A stretch of DNA of 64,000 bases from contig CM106586.1 of assembly GCA_048013815.1 (NCBI GenBank), forward strand, positions 1,736,001 through 1,800,000. The letters are read 5' to 3'. The first letter of the stretch is position 1, and each line of letters opens with the position of its first letter. This stretch comes from Setoptus koraiensis (Eukaryota; Arthropoda). Shown in pieces: positions 39,238 to 52,827 of this stretch. The notes beneath the pieces are model-generated. The model was given only the letters and a program-made list of their open reading frames with translations. It made no database searches and was not told the DNA's origin. The position numbers and the translations under genes were made by a program.

Positions 39238-42200
39238 GCTAAAGATGAACGATGAACTTGATGCCAACGAGACTGGCTCCAACGAGTTGCCATTTGATAA
39301 CGACGGATAAGCGGCCGTTAAATTGAGAGATCTCTGACGAGCCACCTTGTAGCCGACACTGGCTGACATTGGTTGCAACACCTGTTGATGTTGTTGATGT
39401 TGTTGATGTTGCTGATGTTGTTGCTGCTGTTGTTGTTGTTGCTGTTGTTGATGCTGCTGCTGATGATGATGAAATCTCTTGGTGGTGCCAACTATCTGCT
39501 TGCTGCCAACAACCAACGATGGCTGTTGCGCCATTAATGAGGCCGTCGGATAGTCTGTCATGATTGGCGCGCTCGCATGATCCGCTCTAGTGGTCAAGTC
39601 CACATACTGATGATGGCTGGTCGCCGGTGCGATATTATCTCGTCTGTTGTGGCTCGAAAACAGCAAATGATGCTGAGGTTGCTGCTGATGCTGCTGGTAT
39701 CTGTGCTGGTGCACACTGTGACCTGGCCAGACGGGCATATGATGCTGGTGTTTGTCGGTGGTTGTGTGGTTGGTGTTGTGATTGAGGTTGAGATTGAGAT
39801 TGGACAAGAAACGCAAATCGTTTGCCACCCAGCCACTCTGCTGGCTGCCATCAATCTGTTCATGTTGCTTGCCATTGATTAGCTGCTGATAATTAGGCTG
39901 GTAATTAGGCTGATTAGTGGGCTTGTTGTTGTTGATGTTGTTGTTGTTGCTGTTGGATGGCGCTACTGCCAGGCTTGTCGACGTTGGCAACAGCATTGAA
40001 TTTGCGCCAACTATGTTGTTGAACAGCACAGATTGATGTGAGTTAACGAGATTATTGTTGTTATAATCGTCAACCAGTAAGCCACCGTTAGAGCGATCTT
40101 CGCGCAACAAACTCAATTGCGTCTCTGAGGCGGCCACCGCTGGACTGACGTTGTTGCTGCTATGCGTGGACTGTTGCTTCGAAGGATGGCGCTGTTGTAG
40201 TTGTTGCAACTTGTAATGCGATTGCGGTGATTTCACCATAACACTTTGACCACTGTTCATTTGATTTGTGTATTGGCTAGCACTTCCGGCTAGCATCATA
40301 AAACGATCATTGGATAATCTGTTGTGATGCTGACTGATGCCGCTGTTAGGGTAATTGGCGGGTATTAAAGATGCCGGCGATCTCATCTCTACCTGGTCAA
40401 CAATAAGCTGTTGTTGTGGTTGATTATCAACCGTTGGACTAGTTATGGTGGGCCTCAGAAGTGACGCCGACGGCACCGGATAAGCCGACGACTGTTGCGA
40501 GTGGCCGGCGGAAACCGTCAATGGCGTTGAGAACATCATCAGTCTACTACTGCTGCTGCTGCTGTTGTTGTTGTTGTTGTTGTGCGATAGAGCAAGAGAG
40601 GACAATCTCGGCGACAGTCTCATGCTACTCTGATGCAACAACACAGAACGACCAGATTTGCTAGCGATGGGGCCAGATGCGTCGGCCTGCTGTGCGATTG
40701 GCATGGACGCCGACGGTGACAAGTGATCAGCGGTCACTTGGCTGTCCCACAGTTGCTGTTGGTTGTCGTGTTTGTTGGCGGCTTCGCTCGATTGCGAGGG
40801 CGCCTTAATGAGGTCAGAAAAGAAACTGTTTGAGTTTGAGCTGGAAGTTGCTGTCGGTGCGGCCAAATTAGCGGATTCGGGGCCGCTGTGGGTGCTGTTT
40901 GCGGGTACCAGCGCAACGGACGATTTCAGTACTAGCTGGCTCAATTGATGATAATTGTCCAAAGCGGCCATTCTGCTTCTGCTGCTGTCGCCACTTGGGT
41001 ATATGTAACAGCAAGTCTGATGATTAATTTGGTTGTCGTTTGTTATGGTTGTTCTTTTGCGATGCGATTGGCTCACACTGGCATTGCTGGTGTGGGCATT
41101 AGGATGCGAGGCATGCGGATCTAGACAACCTTCGACGGGCACACCAGAGGCCAGATAACATAGCAGATTGAAGGCGCAAGCCGGCTGAGATCTATGGTAG
41201 GAGCACGATTCTGGATGCTTGATCACCAATCTATTTGAAGCTGTGGGAAAGTCTTGGGTAGAGCTGTTTGTTTTGCTGGCATCAGTTGTGGTTGTTGTCG
41301 ATTGTGGTGGATTGGTTGTAGTTTGTACAGGAGCTTTGGTGGTGCTAATAGTGGTGGTGTTGCTGCTGGTGGTGGTTGTTGTTGTTGCCGGCAACTGATC
41401 GGTGTCTTGGGCCGAGTCTTGAGTCGATGACGAGGGCTTCTCGCTGGGCCTCACTCGCTTGTTTTTAGCTGCTGTCGAGCGTTGCTGTTGCCCGAATGCT
41501 GGCTGCAGAAGCAGATAATTGCCGCTGGCGCCCGCCGATGACACAGGTAGCGTTGCCTCTAAATAGTCGCTAGAGTTGTCCAAAATCAAATTGTCTGGCA
41601 GTGCAGTGTGTGCCCCATTAGTTGCTGCGCTCTGGCTGTTTGATTGATCTGACATGTCCAGTGCGGTCCACAAGGCGTTCGAGGTGCTAGGCTGGGCTGA
41701 ATAAATAGAATTGCCTTGGAAGGGCGATTGTTCGTCGGGCCCAGTGGCTTCTGCCACCGAATTTGCAGTCAAGAATCTATTGAAGGCCAATTGTAGATCT
41801 TGCGCAACGGCAGCTTCTTTTTGCTGATGTTGCTTGGCCGCACTGATTAAACTGGCTGCCGGATTGAGCCAGAAATGGGACAATTTATTAGCGGCGGACA
41901 ACTTGTTGCCACCGGCAACCGTTGTTGACTGCAACGAATTTATCATTGACCTAAACGGTGATTTATGAAAATGAAGCTGACTACCTACTAAACTGGTGCC
42001 ACCCATAAGCGAGCCACCGGCCAGCGCTGGTGATGTCAGCGAGGCGTCCACTAGCGGGCTCCAGTGAAATTTATTATTAAATAGTGATTGGTCCAAGGTC
42101 ACACAATAGATTAACAGTGCAATAATCACATTTATTATGAGCCTGGGGCTGACTAGTTGATGGGCTGCTGCTAAAGTGGCTAGTTTTGCTCGTTGTTTAT

Positions 42201-42663
42201 CTTGTCGTACTGGCAAGTCACAATTGTTTGCAGTTGCATAACGACAGGATAATTGTTGATTGTTGTTGTTTGCAGCAAATTGATTGTTGCGTCTGTGATT
42301 AATGCAATGCTGACTTTTGGCTATTCGTTGCTTGATTGTCATATCAGCGGTGCGCTCATCGTATTTTGGTGGCCGCTGAGACACGCTAGAATGCAGTGTT
42401 GGGCCACTATGAGATAATGATAATTTTCTTATAATTTGATTCTCATTTTCGCTTAAGCTATCGCTGGCCGCTTGTGTGTTTAGTATGTCAGTGAAATGAC
42501 CAGTAGTACGACATATATCACAACAATACGTATGTAGTCTGATTGGCTGACTAGAGAAACATTTCTTCTCGTTCACTTTACACCTTATGCACATGCTCTT
42601 GTTGGTTGGCCGATGATGACAATGATCTGATGGATGCGGTGAGTGCGACATGGTGGTGACCAT
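36129..42663 (-). CDS. type II transmembrane serine protease with clip-like domain and giant Q/N-rich stem (CG8170/Stubble-like)
   Basis: Four exons on the minus strand, 42663-37344, 37206-37041, 36891-36317 and 36184-36129, join in phases 1, 2 and 1 to give 2038 residues. The N-terminal tail (1-173) has a Cys cluster with two CxxC pairs (CIRC, CDIC). A signal-anchor (LIINVIIALLIYCVTL) follows near 174-190. A disulfide-knot domain (~480-553: CSYHRSQPACAFNLLC, CLDP, CC) resembles that of Stubble. Then comes ~1200 residues of Gln/Asn/Ser/His-rich stem including a ten-His run. The trypsin domain starts after the activation site at R1785/IIGGE, with H1825 (TAAHC), D1883 (DRYDIAILKL), S1984 (GDSGGP) and D1978 giving trypsin-like specificity. 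ENGECERWHRTRGI and PGIYHRVSHTVDW closely recall fly CG8170. Likely role: cell-surface proteolysis in epithelium or cuticle formation (inference). An ATG at 42651 (ACCACCATG) is an alternative start with better context. Confidence 0.9.
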
Positions 42664-43861
42664 ATAAATATTATGATGTGATTGGTGTTTGTTGTTTAAA
42701 ACTAAATGAGAGCAATGAATTTTGCGCTGTGGCCCATTGATGGCGTGATCAAGCGACAACAATCATCATTTGGTCGGCGGTTGGTGGCAATGGAAGAGAA
42801 GACAAAGACGAGAGAGCAAGTTTTTATTGTTGCTAAGTATGAGTTGAGCGTAAACATTTGCAAGCTTGCCAACTGCAATAACAAGACAAGTATGGTATCA
42901 CATGGGCATTGAGAGAGAGAGAGACATGAAGAGTGTGTGTGGAAAAGTGGAAAAATGGACAAGTGGATATATGGAGAAATGGAAAAAGAAATGCAATGTT
43001 TGCCGGACATCAATCACTCGAGTTGCCCAGATGAAAGGGTTGCAAGTTGCGAGAGGCGAGAGGCAAGAGGCAGACGAGACGACATGGTAAGCTGATTCGC
43101 TCGCTGCCAGTTGCCTGCATGGCCTGGTTGTATTGTTGGTGTAATTGAATAAATGCGAATAATTTGCGATTGTAGTGCCCATTCACCTGTGTCTTGGCGT
43201 CAGCGGGCAGCATTGGCAAGAAACAGAGAGCCACACAAAGTGCAAGCAACTCGCTAATCGGCACTTCAACTCGGAGCCTTCGAGGGAGATAACAAGGTGC
43301 AACTCGCCTTCAATTTAGCTGCTCAATGGAGCACTCAAGATTCTTGTTGAGTCAAGTCATTCTTGTGAGTGTGCGAATGGAGCAAAAAATGAAATCAATC
43401 GTGATGTTGGTGGCTGTAATCGAGCCGAGATAAAAGAAACGAAAAGATGCCCTCTTTGCATTATTATTATTATTGTATTATTACTATTATCTTGCAATTG
43501 GCAACTTGTGGGCTCACTGAGTGACGCAATTCGCATTTGGAAGCAGCTAGCAGCCTTGATTGTCACTTGTGCATCACTTATGCTTATTCTAATACTTGTA
43601 TTTATATTTATACTTATATTTTTACTTATGCACATACTCGCTCTCATGTATCGAATAAATGGTAATATATTATTATTAATATTTTTGTCCATGTTCATAC
43701 GTGAATATCGGATCGGCTAATCGAAGGAGGCCTGCTCATCCACTGGCCACAATCATGGCGCTGGCCAATCGCCGATCGAGTGTGATGCCGGCATCGAGAT
43801 CAAGAGATCACAATGACTGACATATGAGGATATGTCAGACATACTGGACACTGTTGGCGCC

Positions 43862-43951
43862 ACTCGCAAAACTGGCGATACTCGCAAAACTGGCGATACT
43901 CGCAAAACTGGCGATACTCGCAAAACTGGCGATACTTGCGAAACTGGCAAG
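43862..43951. repeat. 18-bp minisatellite
   Basis: Four exact tandem copies of ACTCGCAAAACTGGCGAT occupy 43862-43933, followed by a diverged fifth copy. Exactness implies recent expansion. Being a multiple of three, it generates a periodic SPVLRV-type reading frame on the minus strand that has no other support. Confidence 0.95.
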
Positions 43952-44186
43952 CTAGAATTACGTAACGACAATGATGAGAAGCATGCTATTAGCGAGTGAG
44001 TATGAACTAAATAGAAGGCTTGCTATTTTATACGCTATTATCATGCTAGTGGCTTCTTTCAGTCGCCACTCAACTACTATATGATGGTAGCTAGATAATC
44101 ATAGATAGTAACAAGTGGTTTATTTTACTTTCTTGCTTGCCCAATGAAATGTGAGTTTTATTATTATAGTATATATTTCAAAGTTG

Positions 44187-44210
44187 GTGTGTGTGTGTGT
44201 GTGTGTGTGT
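44187..44210. repeat. (GT)n microsatellite
   Basis: About 24 bp of uninterrupted GT. Confidence 0.95.
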
Positions 44211-45572
44211 TGAGTGGTCATGACGATTGTCCACTGCGCCAGGCGATTGTCATGTCACACAGTGACAGTGTCAGTGGCCCAATGATGATGTAATAACTTG
44301 ACCATTAAATGTATCACCTTCACCCGTTGTTGCACTGCAACGGTAATTTATATTTATATTATAAATACTCAATGAATGAGTAGTCTCACCGCTGTGCTCA
44401 CTGACAACTTTTGACAACTTTATGCCGCCGTGACCATTAGCGCTGGCTACTAACACGACGACCTTGATATAACCGATATAACGTATATATGGATATGGAT
44501 ATAGATATATAGATGATCCGCGTCATGCAATGCACATCATGCGCACAGTGAGAGGCCAGTCGACAGTGAGATTAATCTCTAAACAAGAAATAATGGCGAG
44601 AAAGTAATACTTTTCTCGGTGTCTTGCCAGATTCATCGTCATGTTGGCTGGTTCGCAGATGCAGATGCAAATCATGACTTGCCCGCTCGTCTATCTCGCT
44701 CGTCTATCGTCCAAACTGATTTTAGCGCCAGATAAACAGTCCAGCGAGCATACAAACAATAATAATAATAATAAATAACAAAAATGATCAACGAGCCAGA
44801 TAAAATGAGCCACACAACCTGTGTCTGCATCTAAACTTAACATTCTAAAGTTTACCACTAGTGCCGCTGGTGCCGCTAGTGCCACCAGTGCACATCTCAG
44901 CCTTACATCTGTGTCTCACATCTCTGTCTCACATCTCTGTCAGAATTTCCACCTCAGATTGCATCTCTCTTCTCATGTGAGTGCCATTATTATCACTATT
45001 ATTGTTATTATTATGTAACCATAATAATAATAGTAATAATGATCATGACGCTGTTACAAGTGCAACACAACAATGATTATTACTAATCTATTGTTTTCAC
45101 TTTGCGCCTCTGGATGAGGCCATTTGCGCACTTTAGCACTGGCCGCAACTGGCCAAAGTGACGCATGACACATGCTATTATTACATGACTCCTCTCCGCT
45201 TTATTACTTGCAAACTGTATTTAAAGCATGCCATTTAAGCCGCGCTCACTTGTCTGCCAGACTCACCTTTGCCTCCAGCTTGGTCAACAATTCGGACGCT
45301 TCGAAAATTCGGTGAACAATCTGCGAACAGTGGGCACGCTTCGAAAATGGTCGCAATCGATGATACGCTGGTGATTGTTGTTGTCGTCCTCTTGCTGTGG
45401 CTGTGTTGTGTTGTGTTGGCACTTGTTGATGTTGCTATCCTTACAAGTGCAACTATTGTGCAATAGTTAAGACGCTAACGGTGTTGCTTCCTCGGGTGTT
45501 GCTTACTGTGTGTATTCAGTGGCTATCCTAACGGCTAACAAGTTGTAACTGATATGCTCGCTAATTAGTTGA

Positions 45573-45602
45573 TTGTTGTTGTTGTTGTTGTTGTTGCTGC
45601 TG
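45573..45602. repeat. (GTT)n/(GCT)n microsatellite
   Basis: Eight GTT units pass into GCTGCTGCT; a related GTTGCT array lies 100 bp further at 45696-45727. Confidence 0.9.
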
Positions 45603-45980
45603 CTAGACACAAATGGCGCAAATAGATTTGCTGTTGTTCTAAATATGGCCATAAAATATAAAAGTTGAAATAGCTTCTCACTATGGATCTGTGGTAGTTG
45701 CTGTTGTTGTTGCTGCTGTTGCTGTTCATTCAAATTGTTGGTCTTCAGCTGGTTGAATATATTGCATTGCATTGTTTACAGGCGAGTTATTGTTATCATT
45801 AGAGAGACATTACAGTTATGTTATGTTGTTGCACTGTTACAAGCAGCGTTGTTGTTGCTGTTGTTTGCGAACAACAAGTCAGTTAGCGAGTTCTTTTGTC
45901 TGACCTCTTTGCCTCAACTTGATTCTCAATTAGTGTTATAGTGCCAGTCAATAGATTGATTTCAGCTGGCACCTGTTGTG

Positions 45981-46048
45981 TTGCTGTTGCTGTCGGTGTT
46001 GCTGTCGGTGTTGCTGTCGGTGTTGCTGTCGTTGTTGCTGTCGTTGTT
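45981..46048. repeat. 12-bp GTTGCTGTCGGT repeat
   Basis: Five to six tandem units of GTTGCTGTCGGT with drift to GTTGCTGTCGTT at the right end. Confidence 0.9.
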
Positions 46049-46396
46049 GATGGTGATGTGTTTATCAACTTAATCTATTATTCATGGCTCAATTATTTAT
46101 TTTTTTTATTTTCAGGCCGTTATTTTCTATGCTGCATGCGATTGCAATGTGCGCTATGACTTTTTGCTGTTGCAATTATCCGACGATGATCAAATGGGAC
46201 AGTTGAGGTGCAGTTGATCAATGATCACAAAATCAACTCTGACTGGCGCGTCTATCTATCTGATGAGCTCACTAAATGACATCAATACGGCGCCAATACA
46301 GAATGGGAGCCTCAATAACCAGTGAGCAAGACTCACTATTTAACTATTTGACAACTCGCACCGATTAACAATAGACGCCGTCGGACCACCCTGTTG

Positions 46397-46404
46397 TTTA
46401 TTGT

Positions 46405-46437
<33 letters not shown>
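46397..46437. repeat. GTT/GCT compound microsatellite
   Basis: TTGTTGTTGCTGCTGTTG-type units run without interruption for about 40 bp. Confidence 0.85.
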
Positions 46438-46640
46438 GACCATTATTTAATTATCATTTTTACTAACGAAAAATTCAAATATCATCCGAACACAAGAATT
46501 CTTCGAATAGCGGCGGAGCGATGCAAAGCGATATTACTTGTTATTATTTTCTATTATCTTATTTAGCCTTGCTAGTTATGATGATGCAACCAACAGGTAG
46601 TTTGCTTGGTGGTCTATTGTTGTTAATTTGTTACGCTATT

Positions 46641-46712
46641 CTATTGGTTGTTCTATTGGTTGTTATTTTGGCTGTTTTGTTGGCTGCTCCGTTGGCTGTT
46701 ATATTGGTTACC
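46641..46712. repeat. 12-bp CTATTGGTTGTT repeat
   Basis: Six consecutive 12-bp units: two exact CTATTGGTTGTT copies, then progressively diverged copies (ATTTTGGCTGTT, TTGTTGGCTGCT, CCGTTGGCTGTT, ATATTGGTTACC). The repeat creates a run of Leu/Val/Ala codons that mimics membrane segments. Confidence 0.9.
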
Positions 46713-47931
46713 CTATCAGATGTTCGCTTTCCATTTGGCCGCATTGGTCAGGTTGATTGTTGTATATTTGTATTTGACAATTGATTCTTGTTGTATGTGA
46801 TAACGCAATGCACCACTAATTGACAATTCCTCTAATCGTGTGTCCTATCGACTATATACACCGATGTCTATAACCGTTCAAACAACAACAATGATAATGA
46901 TGATCTAGCAAACACAATTTTCACTGCATGTCATGCATCGCAATCATAGCCGCTGTTTCATATTGTTGGCTGGTGTATCCAATCGACTTTACTGCTTCTA
47001 TGCGATTATTATGTCATCATCGTGTCACGATACAGTTTGCTTCTGTTGTTTGGTCAGTTGTGATTTGGTTGCATTTGCGGCGCGCATGTGTGGCAATCGA
47101 TGACAGTTGGTGGCAACGAGGAAAGGCAATGAGCAAAAGTTGGAGTTGTTATAACGGTATGTGTGACTAATAATGATTCGTCCGAGTGGACAGTTTGTTG
47201 TCACCTGTTGTTGTTGTCGCTGTTGTTGTTGTCGCTGTTGTAGCTATTGGACGAGCGAGTGGAACTAGAGTTTTGATGCGATGTGCGGCTTCTATTGGCA
47301 ACTGTCGACGAGCATGTCGAATGTGAAATGAACAAGTGAAATTATTAATATCACTATTTCTATTATGTCATCACAATGAAAGTTGAAAGTAGCGTTGAGA
47401 TCACTGGCTGTTGCATGAATGAGTGTGGTTGTCACTTGTGAGCGTTGTCATTCATAGCATCATCGTCATCATCAAAATGACAACAATATCTATCTAATTT
47501 GGCCAATGTTCAATGTCCACTGTACCCACATACAAACAAGTGGCTAATAATAACACATGTACGTATTGCAACCAATAGAATGATGATATCTCTCTATGTC
47601 TCTATGAGTCGCTTGTTGTTGTTGCCGGTTGTTGCTGTTTGTTGTTGCTGTTGCTGTTGGTGGCTGCCGCTGGATGGTTGTCGGTTGGGCGTCGCTTATC
47701 GCAAATCGATGATGGTTGCTCAGCTGAAGAATATATCAAATTATCTCCCTGTCTGTTTATGTAACCATAAACAGAATATCCATCCACTGCTCACTGTATG
47801 CGCTGCTGGTTGCTGGTTGCTGGTTAGTGCCGTTAGATCTTGCAGCCAAGTTTGACTCTGACTTTTGACACACCTAAACAATAGTTGCGACGCTAGTTGT
47901 TGCCGTTGCTGTCGTTGCCGCTGATGGTGTC

Positions 47932-47932
47932 G

Positions 47933-47985
<53 letters not shown>

Positions 47986-47986
47986 G
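47932..47986. repeat. (GTT)18 microsatellite
   Basis: Pure GTT for about 55 bp, the longest trinucleotide run in the window. It reads as poly-Gln/Asn on the minus strand. Confidence 0.95.
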
Positions 47987-48173
47987 CAGGAGACAACAAA
48001 CAATTGACTGCAAACTGACCGAGACCACTGATGTGCCATGGAGATCGCGGCAGCTAGCAGATCTCAGCTGAGCTCTTTCTACTGCGGCCGTCTCAATACT
48101 ATTACCGCTGCACTCTCATTGCTATCTTCGCTGGCTAGCTATTGATTCGCTGCTTGGACCTCCTCTCTCGGCG

Positions 48174-48215
48174 TCTTGGCGTCTCGGCTTCTCGGCATCT
48201 TGGCGTCTCGGCTTC
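48174..48215. repeat. 24-bp direct repeat
   Basis: TCTTGGCGTCTCGGCTTC occurs exactly at 48174-48191 and 48198-48215. Further right, 9-bp GAGCGATGG and 12-bp GCCGCCAGAGNG repeats occur at about 48645-48735. Confidence 0.85.
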
Positions 48216-51200
48216 GTTGCGCTGCGCTAGCAAGCGCGCACAACATTTGAGCTTGGCGACTCAGCTCAACTGACTTTTCACCATTCACTCTTTGGCTCTG
48301 TCGGCTGGCGTGCCGATGCAAGTGGCCGATGTAGCCAAAGTAGCCGGAGTAGCGCAAGTAGACGATGTTGCCCAGCCAGTCGATATGGCATCCGAGCAGC
48401 CACCAAAATTGCTAAAACCGAGACACAGAGAGAAAACTTTTCTTTATCAACTTTATCATGAATGAATGAACTTTACCTCAAGTTTTTGTCATACTGGCAG
48501 GCTGAGTCTTAGCTCGGTTTGTCGGCCGGACCGGCTACATGTGTGACCAATCGTATCGGTACAAGTAGCATCAGCAGCAGCATCAAATAAACAGAAGCAT
48601 CTCGCAGCTAACAAGCCCGGCAAGAGCACAGAGCGTCGGACCGTCGGAGCGATAGAGCGATGGAGCGATGGAAGAATTCAATTCTGATTCGATCTTAGCC
48701 GCCAGAGAAGCCGCCAGAGCGGCCGCCAGAGTGGCCGGCACATTGAGTCCGCATGAAGCCGAGGCAGCAGCGTGTGTCATATGAGCACCAAAGCAACAGG
48801 TACACTTTCGGTGTTACCTGTTGAGTCTCGCCTGATCGGGCCACTCTTGTTTAGGTGAGCAAAGTCGCCAAAACAAACGTACGCATAAGTGAATTAGTTT
48901 GTATAAACTTAGCTCATTGTTGATGGCTCATGAATAATAGCGCTCATGACACCGCTTATCCATTTATCCATACTTGGCAAACATGGCAATATTGCCAAAC
49001 TGCGACCTGTTGTGTTGTGAGAGTTTGGCCAGGTGAGCCATTGCTCGGCTCTGGCCAGAGAGCTTTTGCTGGCCGCAGCGACACACTGTAAAGGCCGAGT
49101 AGTGAGCAGTGAGTTGGAGTTAGTTACTTTGTGCGGCTTTGCTGCTACTTGCGCCATCATCGCCAATTGATGATCACCGATAATGCATTCTCTTCTTTAC
49201 CCATTCGCACATATATCACACTTGCCCATATATCTGGCTGGACACATTCACTTGCTGCGGCCATATGCGGCCACTTGCACCATGCCTTACTAATGTATCA
49301 CTCATATAACTCATATAACTGATGAAACTGATATAATGCTGCTGCTAAGATCATCTTGGCAAGATCGCTGCTGAGATAGACATTGGCGCAGTAAGTGAGG
49401 GGCAAGCATACTGACAAGAGTGTAACAAGTCGCAATGAACTGTCGGCTTTATGGGGCTATAAATACGATGATGGATGGTGTCAGTTGTCACACACGCGAC
49501 ACCAATCACAGTGCCCAACAATGCACAGGTATCCTGTGTGTGTAACCTGTATCGTTGTGTTATTTGTATCAGTGAGGCCCAATCTATTTCTATATCTTGT
49601 ATATTTCGCTGCTGTTGGTCGTAAATGCTCACAATGTTGCTAGTTTCTTATGCTTGCAAACTTGTTGGTCATACCCAGAGTAAGCTTGTTTGCCTGTTGC
49701 GGTCTACCCAATAGGAAATCCATTTTAGTCGTTCAATCCGTCGTCGTTTATGCATGCCCGATGACATGCCAATACAACAATAACATATCTCAACAATAAT
49801 CGTGTATAATAACAATCGGATCTGAAATGGATGTGCAATGACAATCCGATATTTGCAATGTTTCCACTTTCGTCGTCGTAGACGTCGCCGCATCTTTTAA
49901 TACGCATCCTGTCTGCCTTACCTGTGTAACCTGTAACGACCGACGGTGCAACAAGTAACAACGACCTCTGTGTTGCCGTACATGCTGGTTGTATATACAA
50001 ATACACATAAATTTATTTGTTTCATGCGTCTCATGTATCTCTGCTATTTTATAAAAGGCATAGCATCATTATGTCATCATGCTATTTGCTGTATGCTGTT
50101 GGCATGACAACAGCATAAGTTGAAAGTAATAGTTTCTGGTTTTTGCGGTCATCATGTTAGTTCTCGCGTAAAACAAATGCCAATAAAATCAACTGAAACA
50201 TCAAAGTGCAAAGTTGTAATCGCAGCTCAAATCTTGCTGTGTCCAGTTTAATGTGACACTCTGGCATCCTGATGCACAACTCATGTCACCATGACAACAT
50301 CGTCTATTGAGATATACAAATAAGACTGACAGATATATAAGTGGTGACAGTATGAAATAATAAAACAGTCACCGATATAACAAGTGGCAGCTCGTGATTG
50401 AAACCAATCAATAACGCGACACTGTTTGCGTGCACAAAAATCAATCAGTTGTCTGTGTTATTATATTACATAATGTATGATACAATAGATAAATAAACAC
50501 CATTTGGCGGCAGACAACAGGTCACAAGCATGAGAGACAGAGTTTGAGTTTTATAAAGAAAGCATGATGATGTAACATTTCTATATCTAGTGAACGGGTA
50601 AAAAAGAATGACTCAATTGAGTTTTTAGTATTTTTCATCTTGTTGACTGTTGTGTCTCGAAAAAAAAGGAAGCGTGAGAAATTGTACAATGGCAATCAGC
50701 AGTGTCTCATGTGATTTGAAATGATCTAGTTGCTGTTGCTGTCATTCAGTAATCGCTTACTTTCCACCAACAACAACAAGCCAGAAAATATTTAGCTGCA
50801 AGATTTAATTTCCTCACGCTCTGCCATCTGTATAATTTTGCTAACTGGTCATACCCAGATACACCGAGATATGCCGTCCAATGGTGTGTGTAGCTTGATA
50901 AACTTGATATTCGCTGAGCAACGAGGATAGCGAGTTGTGTCATTTGTCATCTGTCATCTATCATCTGTCGTCCATCGTCTGTCATAACTGCACGATGGTC
51001 ACTTGCGCAGAAAAACAGACACACCATCAATCAGTGTACCGGTGTGTTGAGTCGGCCGTATATATGTCGCCCGATGTCATGACAACAAAGGTTTCTTCTC
51101 TAGTGTTACTACGTGAATACCTGTGCTCAATGGGTCCACTTCAACTCATGCCGCATCACCTGTCATTGTGATGAAATGATGATGCACAACTGACAACTGC

Positions 51201-51976
51201 ACCGTGAACAGTTACGCAATCACCAATGCATCACCCATGAATACAGTGAGCGCCAATGAGTGAGTGCAGCGATGAAATCATAAACAGTGTGTCATGATAA
51301 TTATTGATCTTGGTGACAGGTGATTTACCTGTATGAGTGTGTGTGTGTGTGTCACGGCTGTGTCGTTTGTTCGTGTGGTGTCCATCACTGTCGCTCATGT
51401 CTCTCTATGTGGTGGATGTTGTGTGTGTGTGTGTGTCTCAATAGATAGATGCAGTAGACATAGAATAGAAAAATAGAAAGTAACTGTCAGTTGGAAAAAG
51501 AATAAGAATCGTCGCTTGCTCAACTTGCTAGAAATAACCATTGAGAGTGAATCGCGCCTACGCCTCGTCATGTGGCCGCTATATTAATATTGTTGCATTA
51601 ATGTTATTAATGCAGCCAAACATACCTGGCTAGACCATAGTGACCGGGTGAGATGCTGACCAGCTCAAAAGTTACTTTTTCATAGCATTCGGCTTTATCA
51701 CCCATCTTGTTTGAGTGTTGTAGTTGCAGATATAAGCAGTATGTTTGGCAGTGCCAGCAGTTGTTGGTCGCATCACAATCACAACATATCAACCTGTTGT
51801 CGTTGATGTTTTGATATACGTGAGAATAAAGTGTTGGCACTACTCATGTAGCACATATCTAGACAGCACCAACATTCAGCATATAGCTTACATGTATAGA
51901 GACACAGCGATAGCCAACATAACGGCGCCGGACCATATATAAGACCATATATGCAGCGAATATGCAGCATATATCT

Positions 51977-51994
51977 CATATAAGCTCTTATATG
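51977..51994. repeat. perfect inverted repeat
   Basis: CATATAAG-CT-CTTATATG is a near-continuous palindrome inside a 100-bp block of related ATAT/CATATATG motifs (51935-52040). Confidence 0.85.
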
Positions 51995-52827
51995 GTGTAT
52001 ATCTGATATATACCTGGTATGGTATATCTGATATGTGAGCGTACAACAATAATTCATGACTAGCACAATATTGTTTGCTGGCTTCATAAAGAAAAAGTTC
52101 ATTAACATCTCGGTGTGTACGAAGCAAACAATCTCGTTGCTAAATAACTCTTCACGACTTGTTCTCTTGCGATGCACTTTCTACTTTATCTGGCTCTCGT
52201 TGTTGGTTGGTGTTGTTTTTGTTCTCATAATGTACTGTGTGCATATACATATATATCTATATAATCGTGTTTCTCTTGTTTAAATCAACTCCAACACTCA
52301 CATACACAGGTACAGTCTGATTGAAAAAGTGACTAGTAACGCAACTCACAGACATACAAGATTCTCTTTGTGCACCTTTGTTTATAAATATACTTATATA
52401 TGTATGATACATACATAATCAAACTGAACAATGGAACAGATGGGCAATTGCATAGATAGAGGGAGCGAGAGAGATAAGTAAAAAATCAATCACATCAAAC
52501 AGGCCGAAACATCGATAGATCACCAGTTGCTTGGCTAGCCAGAAATGGATCTCTTTGGCCAACATGAGGCAGATGGACAACAAACATGGGTGTATGTTAG
52601 CCGTTATGCAACATGTAACTATGCACCAAAGTGCAGGTAAGCGGTGAATGGCTGCATAACAACAAACAAATAATTATTTGGATCATCATCATCATCCTCA
52701 GTCAGAATATCAATCAGACACGGCAAGCAGCAACAAGCGGCAATGATTTAATGGTGGCCACAGTGTGCTGAATAAACTGACAGAAAGATCAACAATCAAG
52801 GTTAATATAGCTAATTTGTTAGCTAGC

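Noticed and set aside
43753-43971. Periodic SPVLRV reading frame
   Set aside because: An 18-bp exact tandem repeat automatically gives a 6-residue peptide repeat in any open frame.
45503-45772. Minus-strand ORF with Q9 and N8 tracts
   Set aside because: ATG-started and in frame with both repeats, but both tracts come from microsatellites, there is no other protein-like segment, and no splice partners are seen.
46521-46784. 87-codon hydrophobic ORF resembling a membrane protein
   Set aside because: Its Leu/Val/Ala run is produced by a 12-bp tandem repeat (46641-46712).
47741-48028. Poly-Gln ORF on the minus strand
   Set aside because: Explained by the (GTT)18 microsatellite; flanking residues look random.
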